A stretch of 64,000 nucleotides of DNA from assembly GCA_033032175.1 (NCBI GenBank), contig CM065321.1, positions 10,934,501-10,998,500 on the forward strand, written 5' to 3'. Both the position numbers and the translations under genes were made by a program. Position 1 is the stretch's first letter, and each line of letters starts with the position of its first letter. The notes under the pieces were generated by a model. The model was not told where the DNA came from. It saw only the letters and a list, made by a program, of their open reading frames with translations, and did not search any database. The DNA is from Saturnia japonica. Its lineage: Eukaryota > Arthropoda > Insecta > Lepidoptera > Saturniidae. Positions 1-11,184 of this stretch are shown piece after piece.

Positions 1-270
1 TTGCTCTTGTGAAATACGTAATTAGGGGACCGATGTATATTTGCCCGTAACATTTTTTTTTTCGACAATATCGGTTAACAAAGAAGCAACTTCGAACCAT
101 AAAATATTTTATTTTGCAATCAATACCAAGTAATAGTCAATTTCCCGTTCTCACATCCTGACTACACAACATAATCTTCCACAGCGACCGGTTAAACATG
201 GCCGTTGGAAAGTAGTTCTCAAATATTTTGCATCGTTGTCTGTTACAAATAAAACTGATCGTTCATATAA
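1..270. other. AT-rich sequence, nothing recognised
   Basis: No long open frame and no repeat family that I recognise. The right edge is set by the start of a Helitron-like repeat at 271. Confidence 0.5.
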
Positions 271-515
271 TCTATACAAATAAATAAAATCGAAGTGTCT
301 GTTTGTAATGTCAGAATAACAGTTTTTTTACAAAATAAATGCAAAGAAAGTATACACAGCACTTATAAGAAAAAAATATTTTTTTAATTTTTCTGTCTGT
401 GTATTTCGGCTAACCTCGGAAATGATTGGACCGATTTTGATGGGACTTTAGCTGGCAGATAGCTGATTTTATAAGGAGTAACTTAGGCTACATTTATTTA
501 AAAAAAAAGTGAATT
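271..515 (+). mobile_element. Helitron-like repeat, 5' part only
   Basis: It begins with TCTATACAAATAAATAAAAT directly after an A, as expected for an element inserted at A|T. The text is closely similar to the 5' part of the complete element at 27171-27523, including the GGCTAAC/GGCTAATCTC segment and the later CTGGCAGATAGCTGAT segment. The CTAG end is missing; the copy runs out where the LINE relic at 498-805 begins. It is non-coding. The Helitron-type call rests on the termini seen in the related complete copy. Confidence 0.6.
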
Positions 516-805
516 TATGTCCCTTTTGATCTTCCTCTTTCCTTCAATTTTTCCTTCTATTATAGTTTTTAATAAGTTGTCGTGCCGAATCAAATACCGC
601 ACCAAACTTTCCCTCCCATTCCTAATGATCTCCAGTAATATGCTCCACTCTTTTACAATGTTTAATGCCTCTTCATTCGTTTTTCTTTCCATCAAACTAA
701 TTCTCTCCGTCCTCCTCTAGCACCACATTTCCAATGCATCTAATCATTCCTCATCTCTTTTTGTCATTGTCCACGTTTCACATCCATATAAAGCTAAAAC
801 AGGTA
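498..805 (-). pseudogene. LINE reverse transcriptase C-terminal relic
   Basis: Read on the minus strand, the stretch starts with a VLALYGCETWTMTK-type segment, the usual end of the RT region in many insect LINEs. It continues through a MERKTNEEALN segment to an RHDNLLKTIIEGKIEGKR segment. At least two in-frame stops interrupt it between the YGCETW motif and MERKTNEE; the last 65 codons are open. No catalytic RT motif is present. It is a decayed 3' coding fragment of a family different from the RTE copies further along. The clade is not assigned. Confidence 0.7.
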
Positions 806-1204
806 CGTACTAATCATTCTCATTAATTATTGACGCTACTTATTTCTATGTTAAGTACTTCGTACAAAATAAAGCTAACATTATTAAAGTTTCCCCACCG
901 CGCCCGTATATCGGTGAATATTATTCGAACGGTAGTGAAGTTAGGAGACACGACAAGGAGAAAGTTTCGGTAACTTACAATCCCCTATCAAAAGTTGTAA
1001 TCGAAAATACATTACAACTGACAGTGTGACTTTCTCACTAAATATTTATTTATATTTCAAAACATGTAGTGCATAGTTTACATTAGTTTCATGGAATCTT
1101 ATCTATTTTAATAATCTGTAGTTCTGTCCGTACACGTAATTTTTTTTTTCAATTACCATTTACGTCTATTATGAATGAAACTGATCACGAATATCCCATT
1201 AAAA
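806..1204. other. AT-rich sequence, nothing recognised
   Basis: No frame of note and no repeat family that I can name. Confidence 0.4.
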
Positions 1205-1381
1205 TTGTTTAAGTATGTCCGGATTTAACTCAAAAACAGCTTGACTGATTTTTAAGAAATTTTGTAGGCGGGAAGTATTATTATATGCCATTCCTCAATT
1301 AATAGGCTAAGAACAATAATATGAGTTAAATTTAAATGACGAGGCGAAAAAAATTACTGCTTAGTCGCGGGCCTCTGCTAG
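1205..1381 (+). mobile_element. Helitron-like repeat, 3' end
   Basis: The segment ends with TCGCGGGCCTCTGCTAG followed by T. This is the same type of terminus (GC-rich, CTAG|T) as the better-defined elements at 27523, 45764 and 62719. The preceding text with AACTCAAAAACAGCTTGACTGAT resembles the usual body of such repeats. The left edge is approximate. Confidence 0.5.
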
Positions 1382-1556
1382 TGGGATACATTTTGTAGAT
1401 ATCAAAATAATTTTGATCAAAGTTCCTTTACTCGCTCTTTTACCATTTATCTTCTTGGAAGTATTTTTTATACATAATACCAAAGATTCTGGTATGCTAT
1501 TCATATTAATTACTTTCAATTATATTTAGAATCTAGGTAAAGACCTAAAAGCTAGA

Positions 1557-3070
1557 TTATAGACACTATATAGAAGACATCCCGGACGTCAGCTTGTACG
1601 AGATTAGTATAGTTCTCAAACAGGTTAAGGACAACAAAGCTCCCAGAGATAACGGAATCACAGCCGAACTATTGAAGTCGGGTGGTAAACTAGTACTTAG
1701 GGCCATACAGACTTTATTCAATTCCGTCATCCACGAAAGTAAAACGCTGCGACATGAAACAAAAGTGTGGTGGTACCCTTTTTCAAAAAAGGCGACAATA
1801 GCCTATTGAAGAATTATAGGTCTATCTCAATTTTTAGCCATGTTTATAAACTATTTTCGAGATTTATTACAAACCGTCTCCCGCGCAAGTTCGATGACTT
1901 CCAGCCTCCCGAACAAGCCGGTTTCTGAAAGGGCTTCAGTACTGTAGACCATATATAAGTGTTACGGCAGGTTGTACAGAAAATCGAAAAGTATAAGCCG
2001 TCCCTTTGCTTAACATTTGTAGACTACGAGAAAGCCTTCGATTCGATTGAGAACTGGGCTGTACTGCAGTCTCTCCAGCGGTGTCAGGTTAATTACCGGT
2101 ACATCGAAGTGTTGAAGTGTTTGTGAGATAACGCCACTTTGTTAGTTCGACTGCAGGATCAGACATGGAAACCTATCCTGTTGCACCAGGAAGTCAGGTA
2201 ACGAGACGTTGTCTCTCCTAAACTGTTCACTGCTGCACTGAAAGATATTTTCAAGGTTCTGGACTGGGAAGGACTAGACATCAATATAAAAGGCGAGTAC
2301 ATTACTCACCTTCAATTTGCCGACGATATATTAGTCTTGGCGGAGTCTATGGAGAACCTCCGTACAATGCTCAATAATCTCAGTAAAGCCTCTGAACGTG
2401 TTGGCCTTGGAATGAACATGGACAAGACGAAATTCATGTAAAATATCTATGTGGCGCCAATTCTCGTAAAAATCAGCTTGAAATTGTTGATGATTATGTT
2501 TACCTGGGATTTACTATCCAGTTAGGTGGATCCAATTTCGAAAAAGAGGTCCATCGTCACATTCAACTCAGCTGGGCAGCATTTGGGAAGCTATGTAACA
2601 TCTTCTCGTCCATGATAGCGCAGTGTCTTAAGACGAAAGTCTCTGACATGTTGCCAGTGATTACGTATGGCGCTGAGACGTGGTCGATAACTATGGGGCT
2701 CATAAGAAAACTCAAGGTGACTCAAAATGCAATGGAGAGGGCTATGCTTGGAGTTACACTGCGTGATCGAATCAGAAATAAGGTGATCCGTAAGAGAACC
2801 AAATTCAACGACATAGCTCTAAAGATAGCTAAACTAAGGTGGCAGTGGGCGAACCACGTAGTTCATAGAACGGATGAGCGATGGGGCCGAAGAGTTTTCG
2901 ATTGGCGGCCACGTATTGGAAGACGCAGCGTGGGCAGACTCACCACAAGGTGGTCAGACGACGTGGTGAAGATTGCGGGAAGCCGCTGGATGCGGGCATC
3001 ATAGGACCGGTCATTGGGGTGGTCTTTGGAGGAGGCTTATGACTCATCTCTTAAGTCTTTTCGTAAGTCA
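1557..3070 (+). pseudogene. RTE-type LINE, decayed reverse transcriptase copy
   Basis: This is the plus-strand homologue of the minus copy at 4978-6806. It starts at a DIPDVSLYEI segment that matches DIPDITLYEI there, carries NKAPRDNGITAELLK, keeps a QFADDILVLAE segment near 2317-2349 (the FADD catalytic box), and ends in a 130-codon open stretch (2612-3004) with VITYGAETWS and RWGRRVFDWRPR. Several frameshifts and stops separate these pieces, for example a TGA where the sister copy reads GFRKG (about 1921-1930). The endonuclease is absent, so the copy is 5'-truncated. It is much older than the minus copy judging by its breaks. Confidence 0.85.
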
Positions 3071-4977
3071 ATAAATTAAAAATGGCATAATACAGCCAGG
3101 AAAAATAAGGATAGCATATAAGTAGCTCATTGCGCGTTGGTGTTTTATTGTAATAAATCCATTCACCGACTTGTACAGTCTTTACATAATGAATTATATG
3201 TGTCGATAATAATACATAGTTATGCTCTGTAAGTAATAATAAAAAAGAAATGTTTCTGACAAGAAGGTACTTATACAGATGTTCCAGTTCAAATAATCGA
3301 AAGGTTACAACTCAAGAGAACATCAAACTGGTTGTAGATTCTAAACTGTATAACCTACTTGTATTTTTTAGTTTAATTTGTGAGTCGTAAACATTGAACT
3401 GTAATGAATACCACATAACGTGATAGAAGAGGTATTTCATATAAATTAGTTTAATTGAAACCAAAACAAACCAGTCACGCTTAGACGTATTGCGTTTTGA
3501 GATGATCCAGTGTATATCCAGCTGCAGAGGGTTTGCAGGTTGGCATGACATCGGTGAACGGTGTTAGATTGCCGATCTCTCGATGAACCGCTGTTATTTT
3601 AGGAGTGTGCTTCTTACCATTAGGCACAATACAATCACTTTTCTAGGTAAAAAAAAAATTTGTCCTTAACTTGAAATGTAACGAAGTATAGCAAAAAATG
3701 TTGTGACAATTGCTCACCATTATAGAAAAACAGAAGTGAAATCTACAAACTCTCCAGAGAATCGTCTTTTTCTTTAGAAATGGGATAAAGTTTGAGTGTT
3801 TCCACTGAGTGTCTAACGAAGTTTTAAGGTTTTCTACGTTTTTCATTCTATTTGAGGAATCTTGGATTTTTTATAGTTTAACTTCCACTTTTATCTTTAC
3901 CTTATCCACACGATTAGCAAAGAAATCTCTTTCATTGTCTATTGCTGCGTCGACCACTTTTTCTTGTATTTACCGCAGATTGATAAACCAATAAGTAACT
4001 CAAAATAAACAAACAATAAATTTAGTTGATCTTAACGTATGCTGCGGAAGGATAAGGTTTACTGGATCGCTGTCATCATGTATGCAATTTGCCAAAAATC
4101 CCTCGTAGTGTATAACTTCTGTACGTTGCGTTTCATGATTAGCCTATTCATATTCCGTTAATTTTAACTAGTGTTTGTAGGATTTTGCCTTGCACTTTGT
4201 TGGGCATCGTGACAAAGTTATTGGATAGTTATCTCAACCATCATAATACAAAACTAGTTTCTAAAACATTTCGAAGTAGCGCACACGACAGATCGTTACA
4301 GACATGTGCTCTTATTGCTTAACCTACACACTGAGTCTTATATTTTCAATCCTTCAGTCAAAAGAACACATTACATTTTTCACATTATTTTACTATGTCT
4401 ACGTAATTGAGAACACGAGAAGCAGAGTGGCCTATCTCCTCAATTCGATAAATTCAAATAAACTTATTCATAATCTAAAAATGTGATTTTACAAAACCAT
4501 AATGGCTACTTACCTTATTTACGTGATAATAACATAGATGTCTGCATGAATTTAACAACTATTGGCCACTGGTTACAGGTGAAATTATCTAAAAAGAAGA
4601 TAGGCCACTTTGGTTCCCGTGACCTCAATTATGATTTCTAGGAAACTTTCAGTGGTAAAATTCCCAATTTCATCGCAGTAAACTTGTTCCGGCGTTCCAA
4701 CACGATGAGCATGCGAATGCAAGAATATTTTCGCCATATTGGAACTTCAACTCGAATCCCAAAAGCAAATACGCAGTGCCTACAAAACTTGGACTAACAT
4801 TCTATGAACAATAATTGGTGTTGACTCGAGCTAATGTTTTATTTTTTAATAGCTTAATTTACTTAGATCAGAAATGGTCTACAGTGAGTAAACAGACCGA
4901 TATTTCATTCATTATTAAGTAATGTAATATAGATATTAAATAATATTAATAGATAATTATATTTAAAAGTCGAAATA
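3071..4977. other. Non-coding AT-rich stretch
   Basis: It has only short frames of 60 to 80 codons with no recognisable content, which is what chance gives at this base composition. No repeat family was recognised. Confidence 0.4.
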
Positions 4978-4995
4978 CATCATCATCATCATCAT
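4978..4995 (-). repeat. (ATG)6 tail of the RTE copy
   Basis: Six CAT triplets on the plus strand follow directly on the LINE end. Short tandem repeats in place of poly(A) are a known property of RTE-clade elements. Confidence 0.85.
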
Positions 4996-5059
4996 TTCAG
5001 CCGCAGGACGTCCACTGCTAAACATAGGCCTCCCCCATAGATCTCCAGAGCGACCGATC

Positions 5060-5497
5060 TTATGCGGCCTGCACCCAACGGATCCCAGCGACCTTTATTA
5101 TGTCGTCTTTCCATCTAGTGGGGGGCCGTCCTACGCTGCGCTTTCCGGTGCGTGGTCTCCACTTGAGAACCGTTCTGCCCCAACGGCCGTCAGTTCTCCG
5201 AACTATGTGCCCCGCCCACTGCCACTTCAACTTGCTAATCCTTTTGGCTATGTCGGTTACCTTAGTTTGTCTACGGATCTCCTCATTTCTGATTCGATCT
5301 CGTAGAGAAACACCAAGCATAGCCCTCTCCATAGCTCGCTGAGCAACCTTGAGCTTTCTTATGAGGCCCACAGTGAGCGACCACGTCTCTGTGCCGTATG
5401 TCATCACTGGCAACACGCACTGTTCAAAGACTTTCGTCTTGAGGCACTGAGGTATTTTGGACAAGAAGTCGTCGCGCAGTTTCCCGAACGCTGCCAA
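5060..5497 (-). pseudogene. RTE C-terminal domain
   Basis: In-frame continuation of the RT domain after one nonsense codon. It carries CLKTKVFEQCVLPVMTYG, ETWSLTVGLIRK, AMERAMLGVSLRDRIRN, WQWAGHIVRR and RSVGRPPTRWKDDI, the conserved C-terminal block seen in all RTE relics of this window. A TAA (5060-5062) ends it, and the text beyond still reads as DRSLWRSMGEAYV, then a TAG, then QWTSCG and the natural stop next to the ATG tail. So three nonsense codons lie in an otherwise collinear frame. Confidence 0.85.
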
Positions 5498-5509
5498 GCT
5501 GAGTTGGAT

Positions 5510-6703
5510 TCATCGACTGACCTCTTTTTCAAAGTTGGACCTACCTAACTGGACTATTTGTCCCAGGTAGACATATTCTTCAACAACTTCTAGACAAGAG
5601 TTCCCAACTGATACTGGGGTGGGCACCACATGGACATTCGACATGATTTTCGTCTTGTCCATGTTCATTTTAAGGCCCACCTGTTGAGAAACTTTGTCGA
5701 GGCTATCGAGCATTGTGCCAAGATCTTCCAGCGATTCTGCCATGACTACGATGTCGTCAGCAAATCGAAGGTGAGTGATGTACTTGCCATTAACATTGAT
5801 GCCGAGTTCTTGCCATTCCAGGAGCTTGAAGGCGTCCTCTAGAGCGGCGGTAAACAGTTTCGGAGATATTACGTCTCCCTGTCTAACGCCTCTTTTCAAA
5901 GGAATTGCCTTCGTGCACTGCTCCTGTACTCGGACCGACATGGTGGCGTTGTTGTACAAGCACTTCAACACTTCGATATATCGATAGTCAATACGGCACC
6001 GCTGAAGAGACTGCAACACTGCCCAGGTTTCGACCGAATCAAAGGCTTTTTCGTAGTCCACGAACGCTAAGCATAAAGGCAGATTATACTCCTCAGTCTT
6101 CTGTATAATCTGCCGCAGCGTATAAATGTGGTCTATGGTGCTAAAGCCTTTTCGGAAACCGGCTTGTTCGGGAGGCTGGAAGTCATCAAACTTGTGCTCG
6201 AGACGATTCGTGATGACCCTCGAAAACAGCTTATAAACATGGCTCAGCAACGAGATGGGCCGATAGTTCTTCAATAAGGTTTTATCACCTTTCTTGGAGA
6301 ACAGGACCACCACACTGCCGCCCCACGTTTCCGGCGTTTTACCCTCGAGTATAACGGAATTAAAGAGCTTCTGCAGGACCTTAAGTACCGGTATTCCACC
6401 CGCTTTAAGAAGCTCTGATGTAATTCCGTCATCACCCGGCGCCTTGTTGTTCTTAAGCTGCTTAAGGGCCATCCTAATCTCGTACAGGGTGATGTCGGGG
6501 ATATCTTCGGTATAGTGTCGGTTCAGCCCGGCCCTCGGATCTTTAGCCGGGCTGGTAACAGGCTTAGTTGACGAGGTATATAACTGCCCATAGAACCTTT
6601 CGATTTCCCTTAATACCTCTGGCTTGGTGGACGCTAGGCTGCCATCATCCATTTTCAGCTTCGTCAACTGGCTCTGCCCAATAGATGCATTCCTTGCGAA
6701 CAT
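5510..6703 (-). pseudogene. RTE reverse transcriptase domain (397 codons)
   Basis: The RT polymerises cDNA on a nicked target. Visible motifs are NYRPISLLSHVYK (146-158), the FVDYEKAFD box with the first catalytic aspartate (214-222), RGVRQGDVISPKLF (271-284) and the FADD box with the paired aspartates (314-317). The frame continues upstream of the first ATG through an IKETIERNKGSK segment and meets a stop (TAA) in an RTYN-like position, so the ATG is not a true start. It ends at a TGA (5510-5512) that falls where homologues continue with Arg; the next frame at 5060-5497 is the direct in-frame continuation. The catalytic residues are intact but the protein is broken. Confidence 0.9.
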
Positions 6704-6806
6704 TTTGGAGCCTTTATTCCGCTCTATGGTCTCTTTAATACTTTTGGTATTTTAAGACCGGACATCGTGTCGCAAGGGTTTATGAATAGATCTATTGAGC
6801 TTCCGA

Positions 6807-6884
6807 AATACATTTATATAAATTTTTACTAATACTAACATATTATTAGTACATCTAAATAATGTAAAATTACTTTAAGTATTG
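6807..6884. other. Spacer between RTE copy and coding relic
   Basis: AT-rich, nothing recognised. Confidence 0.3.
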
Positions 6885-7085
6885 GATGCCATCCAAATCA
6901 CCGCCAGAAAGAAAAGTACCAAGAAGGCTGGCCACATTACCTCGTTGTATAGCAATGCTTATTCGTTGACCGAGGTATTGGTCAGCCCTCTGGTCTCGAG
7001 ATGTGTCGACCAGTCGACTTGCAAGTTCTTTAAAGAGGTTGCGTGCACTTGGTCCCGATGAATCTAGGGTTTCGACTCCAAATTA
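6885..7085 (-). pseudogene. Unassigned dispersed coding relic
   Basis: The minus strand holds an open stretch of about 60 codons with protein-like composition: VETLDSSGPSARNLF, then KELASRLVDTSRDQRA, then QYLGQRISIAIQRGN. A related, more damaged copy lies at 26040-26175 in the same orientation. I remember similar peptide text from repeated predicted proteins in Lepidoptera but cannot assign a family or enzyme. It is probably a fragment of a mobile element. No start codon or regulatory signal is attached to it. Confidence 0.55.
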
Positions 7086-9204
7086 ATAATAACTAGAGTT
7101 CTATGATCTTCCTTTTGTAAGCCTAAATTACTCTAAGTTATGATAGAAATAATTGACTTTCATTCGTAATAATTTGTCGTTCAAACGAGGCCTGAAGAGG
7201 TAACACTCAGCTATTTAAAAAAAAGGTTTACTACTTGTAAAGGTAGGGCATTTCATCTATTAAATTGATTTATCAAAAACCTACGACCTAAGAATAATAT
7301 TTTGAATTCCTTTTGCGGTTAAATAAATAAAAACTCGGTTTTAACGTATTATACCTATTACAATAAATATTTCGTTATTGTCAGATTGCAAGTGCGTAAT
7401 GCAGTTGCGATAGTAGGCGGTTAGAGATAATCAGTTTAATCAATATTTTATGATAATCTGTAATTAGATCCAGGAATTTGATAGTTATCAGTCAGTTCAT
7501 TGATTAATATCTTAATTAATTATCGATGATAAGTATTTCGCTTCAATTAAAGTATATTATCAAATGATATTACCGTTGAGATGTAAAGAAGCCGAATTTG
7601 CGTAGTTTTAGAAGTCTTTTTGTCGGAATCGGTCTAAAACATCAACATCCTGATCCTAACTATCCTAACTATCTAACTATAAACATCCTAACTATCCCTG
7701 TCACAATATTGACAAACTGTTTGTATAGTTAAATCCAGCCAAGGTAAATTAGTAACATTATTCTTATAACTATTTCATTATTCTATTAGATTTCGTCGTT
7801 AAATAAATTAGAATATTGTCAGTTATGAAATCTCTCACCAGATATTGTAGGATATTTATTCAGAATTTATTTGTAAGTATTATATTAAAAGATACCTTTT
7901 AGTCTTAATATTATATAATATTTGACATGTTTGTAGCGATGTAAAATATTTACCTCCATTAGGTTTTTAAATCTAGTAACTCTCCATGGCACGCGCTGTT
8001 CAAAGTAAGGGATTATATCCCCGCCTAAAGGGAAAAAGAGTGAGAAAACTTTAATTAAACAAGTTCGGTGAGAATTGAGCTCGGGACTTTTGTAAACGAA
8101 TAATCGAAGCAGTTGAATCCACCTGAGGATGGATTCTGTACAGAGAGAGGAACTTGACATTTCTATAATGGATCAAACCGTCAGAGTGTGATAGTGACGT
8201 CCGAGATAGCTTTTACGAGCTCGTGAAATTTTCTTCTCTTAGAAATGTCAAAACTTTATAAAAACATTTTGAAACCAAAAAACTAAGACTTATTCATGTA
8301 ATACTTTAGAAAGATGGACGTTGGTATACTGCTCAATGTTATGGCGTCCATGCATTGCATTTAGAACAAATTTAAAAACGACTTACTAAATTAACTTATT
8401 GTTTAAGTAACAAAAAAAGTGGTATTAGCTATCTTAAATTTTCTACTATACCGATTCCTTATTATTCCATTGTGCCTTTTAGGGTATAAATTGAATAAAA
8501 TATTTTTGATTTTTATTGATTTAAAATTGAAAATTCAAAAGTGCCTAGAAAATTTTCCCAATTATTATTTTTTATTTAAAAGTTTTTTATAACTACATAG
8601 ACGATCCTGAATGTTGACCATGGTTGTATTTAGTATTCCATCCCGCTATTCTAGTTATTTTGTTAATCTTTTTATATGCCCCTTTTACATAAACTTTTAA
8701 AGGTAAAAAAAGTTCTCCAGTCTCCAGAATAAATAAGTTACACGATAAATACAAAAACCTAGACTTGTTTTGCATTAAATGATCTAAATTTAAATATTCA
8801 ATCATGTCCTTTAAGTTTTAATTTTAAAACTTAATTCATGTTTTTATTTTAAGCATCTTCACATTAGTTAATATAAATATGATGAAGAAATTAGTTAAAC
8901 ATAAACATAGATTGAAGTAAGAATTTTTGTGTAGTACCTATGAGCCGACGTAACAATCATTGTAAAACAATAAAATAAATAAAAAATAAAATAGAATAGA
9001 ATTAAAACTACGAAATGAGTAGGTGTATATTATTTTGAATATAGGTAATTATATGTAGCTTGAAATGTTTGTTTTTAAACATTAATTTTATTAATCCTTA
9101 GAATTACGAATACAATAACCGCAATGAGGTCGATAATCTTAGGAATGAAAAATAAAAAGTAAATGCTAATTTGATTTTGATAATTTACGTATAATTCCGT
9201 TTAG
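7086..9204. other. AT-rich sequence, nothing recognised
   Basis: Only short chance frames (for example 7885-8160 and 8593-8805 on -), without motifs. No repeat family recognised. Confidence 0.4.
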
Positions 9205-9238
9205 ATTATAATAATAACAATAATAATAATCTTTATTT
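9205..9238 (-). repeat. (ATT)n tail and AATAAA signal of the LINE
   Basis: On the minus strand an AATAAA (9232-9237) is followed within a few bases by ATT repeats interrupted once. This marks the 3' end of the LINE. Confidence 0.7.
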
Positions 9239-9312
9239 CAGATAATTATAATCCATAGTTAGTTAGTACAAAATAAAACGAAAGAAAGATCCTATACCTA
9301 TTTTAGTAAACA

Positions 9313-11184
9313 CTAATATTTTGTGACAATTTTGGTTTTTGTAATACAATGTTGAACAAGATGACCAATAATAAAGGAGTCGTACCTCCCTGCTATGGTT
9401 TTCAGGATGGAGTTGGAGCTGGCCCGCACTCTGCAGAGCAACGAGGCACATTTTTGTCTGACGATGGCATGAAAGCCATTGACGTGTGCCTGTGTAAACA
9501 TACCAGAAGCACTGCAGAAATGGGGCAACCCCATCAACATCCTGAATCCATTATTATATTGGACCCGCAGGGCGCTAACAGCCCTCTGAGTATAATTGGT
9601 CCACAAGCTGGACGTATAAAATACTTGGCAATAAGCTTTAAAAAGCGTTACTCTTACTTGCTCACTACAACGCGCAAACCTGCGTACCAACATGTTACAT
9701 CGGACTGCCAGCGCCCTACGTTCCCTTTCAATATCCATTTGGTCATCAAGGTCATCGGTCACATAATGCCCTAGGTACTTGAACTGATAGACCCGTATTA
9801 GCTCATTACCATTCAGTTATATCGCGGGCACGGTTTCTGGGCATTTACCACCATCAGCCTTAAAGACCAAGAACTCACTTTTCTTCACATTATATGACAG
9901 GCCATGCACCTGAGCATAGCACTCACAACACGCAAGCAGCTCTCTAAGCGCCCTAACCGTAGGGCTCAGCAGCACCAAGTCGTCAGCGTAACTAATGTTG
10001 TTCACACTAACGTCATCAATGCGACATCCTATATTCTTACCACTGAGCTCATCGATCAAATCATTGATATAGAGGTTAAACAATTTTGGTGATGTTATCC
10101 CTCCCTGTCTAACCCCACACTCTAACCCATACTACACAGATAACTTATCGGCCCATCTCACACTGTTTATTTGGTTATAGTACCAATACTGAAAAATACG
10201 CAACAGTTCCGTCGGCACTTTTCTCCCCCGCAGCTTTTCCCACAAAACATCGTAAGATACCATGTCAAAAGCTCGAGAGAGATCTAGAAAACAAGCATAA
10301 ACTGGTGTTCGGCGTTTTGTATAATATTTTACCGTATGTTTGAGGCCAAGAATCGCACTTTCAGTACCTAGATCATACAGGAAACCAAACTGTGCATCGT
10401 GTAGTTGCAATAAACTATCTAATCGCGCATCTAACTGACCATCTAGTACCTTCGCCATAATAGTTGCCAAGGAGATGGGTCGATAGTTATACTTATCAGC
10501 AACGTCACCGATTTGTTCTTAATAATAGGCACAACAATAGTTCGCATTAACTCACAAGGAAGGTATGAGTGACACATACACAGTGAGTAAAACATAGCGA
10601 GCACTCTAAATATATGAGGACCGGCGTGCTGCAAGTGCTCAACACTTAGACCATCGTGACCAGGAGACTTTCCTCTGGTCATATTTTTGATTGTGCTTGA
10701 CACTTCCTTGGCTGAAAAACGAACCAGTTCAGAATCACGACAGAATCCGTCATCGAGCACTCGCAGCGGTGAACCGAGCGGTGACTCTACTTTAAAATGA
10801 TCCATAAACATGTTAGCGATGCTGTCCGGCTTATCAGCACTCCCGATACTCACAGGTAGGCCAGGCTTAACATCAAACTTTTTTGTAGCTTTCCAAAACT
10901 TTTGAAAATTATTGGCTTTACGATGAGAAGCTATAATATCAAGCTTTATTTGTTCTTGATGCCTTTGGCACCACATAAGTTTGCTTTTAAACACCCTTTG
11001 TGTAAGGCACATGTCATTATAAACATCACCAGACGTTGGTTTATTATGCCATACCCATGACTGATATTTAAGCCTGGCCCACGCGTGGGCCTCACGTACG
11101 TGCTTATTCCACCCGACAACACGGCCTCCATGTCTATCCGTCCCAGTTTCCACATGACTCTGTACAGCGCCTTCTGACAAAATA
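9313..11184 (-). pseudogene. LINE ORF2, reverse transcriptase half
   Basis: The first piece (11184-10443) opens with DILSEGAVQSHVE, the direct continuation of the endonuclease half, then a linker with WNKHVREAHAWARLKYQSW and the RT finger region. A frameshift near 10509 moves to the frame with YNYRPISLATIMAKVLD. Next come CFLDLSRAFDMVSYDVLW (catalytic Asp), an in-frame TAG (10132-10134), GVRQGGITSPKLFNLYIND, SYADDLVLL with the paired aspartates, an in-frame TAA (9817-9819), and a C-terminal domain to 9313. One frameshift and two nonsense codons therefore separate recognisable, otherwise collinear domains. The plus-strand frame at 9349-9774 is only its antisense shadow. Confidence 0.85.

Larger units (their letters stand above)
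4978..6806 (-). mobile_element. 5'-truncated RTE-type LINE
   Basis: A 1.83 kb minus-strand copy keeps RT and the C-terminal domain, and stops in coding sequence at about 6806 without the endonuclease, the usual result of incomplete reverse transcription. The 3' end is AGCAGTGGACGTCCTGCGGC followed by TGAAATGATGATG, the typical RTE-type end with an ATG-type repeat tail (4978-4995 on the plus strand). No target duplication was recognised. Five related fragments lie at 1557, 41288, 47216, 50597 and 62985. This is the youngest-looking of the six. Confidence 0.9.

Noticed and set aside
9349..9774. 141-codon plus-strand frame
   Set aside because: It lies antisense to the LINE reverse transcriptase C-terminus on minus, which has recognisable family text.
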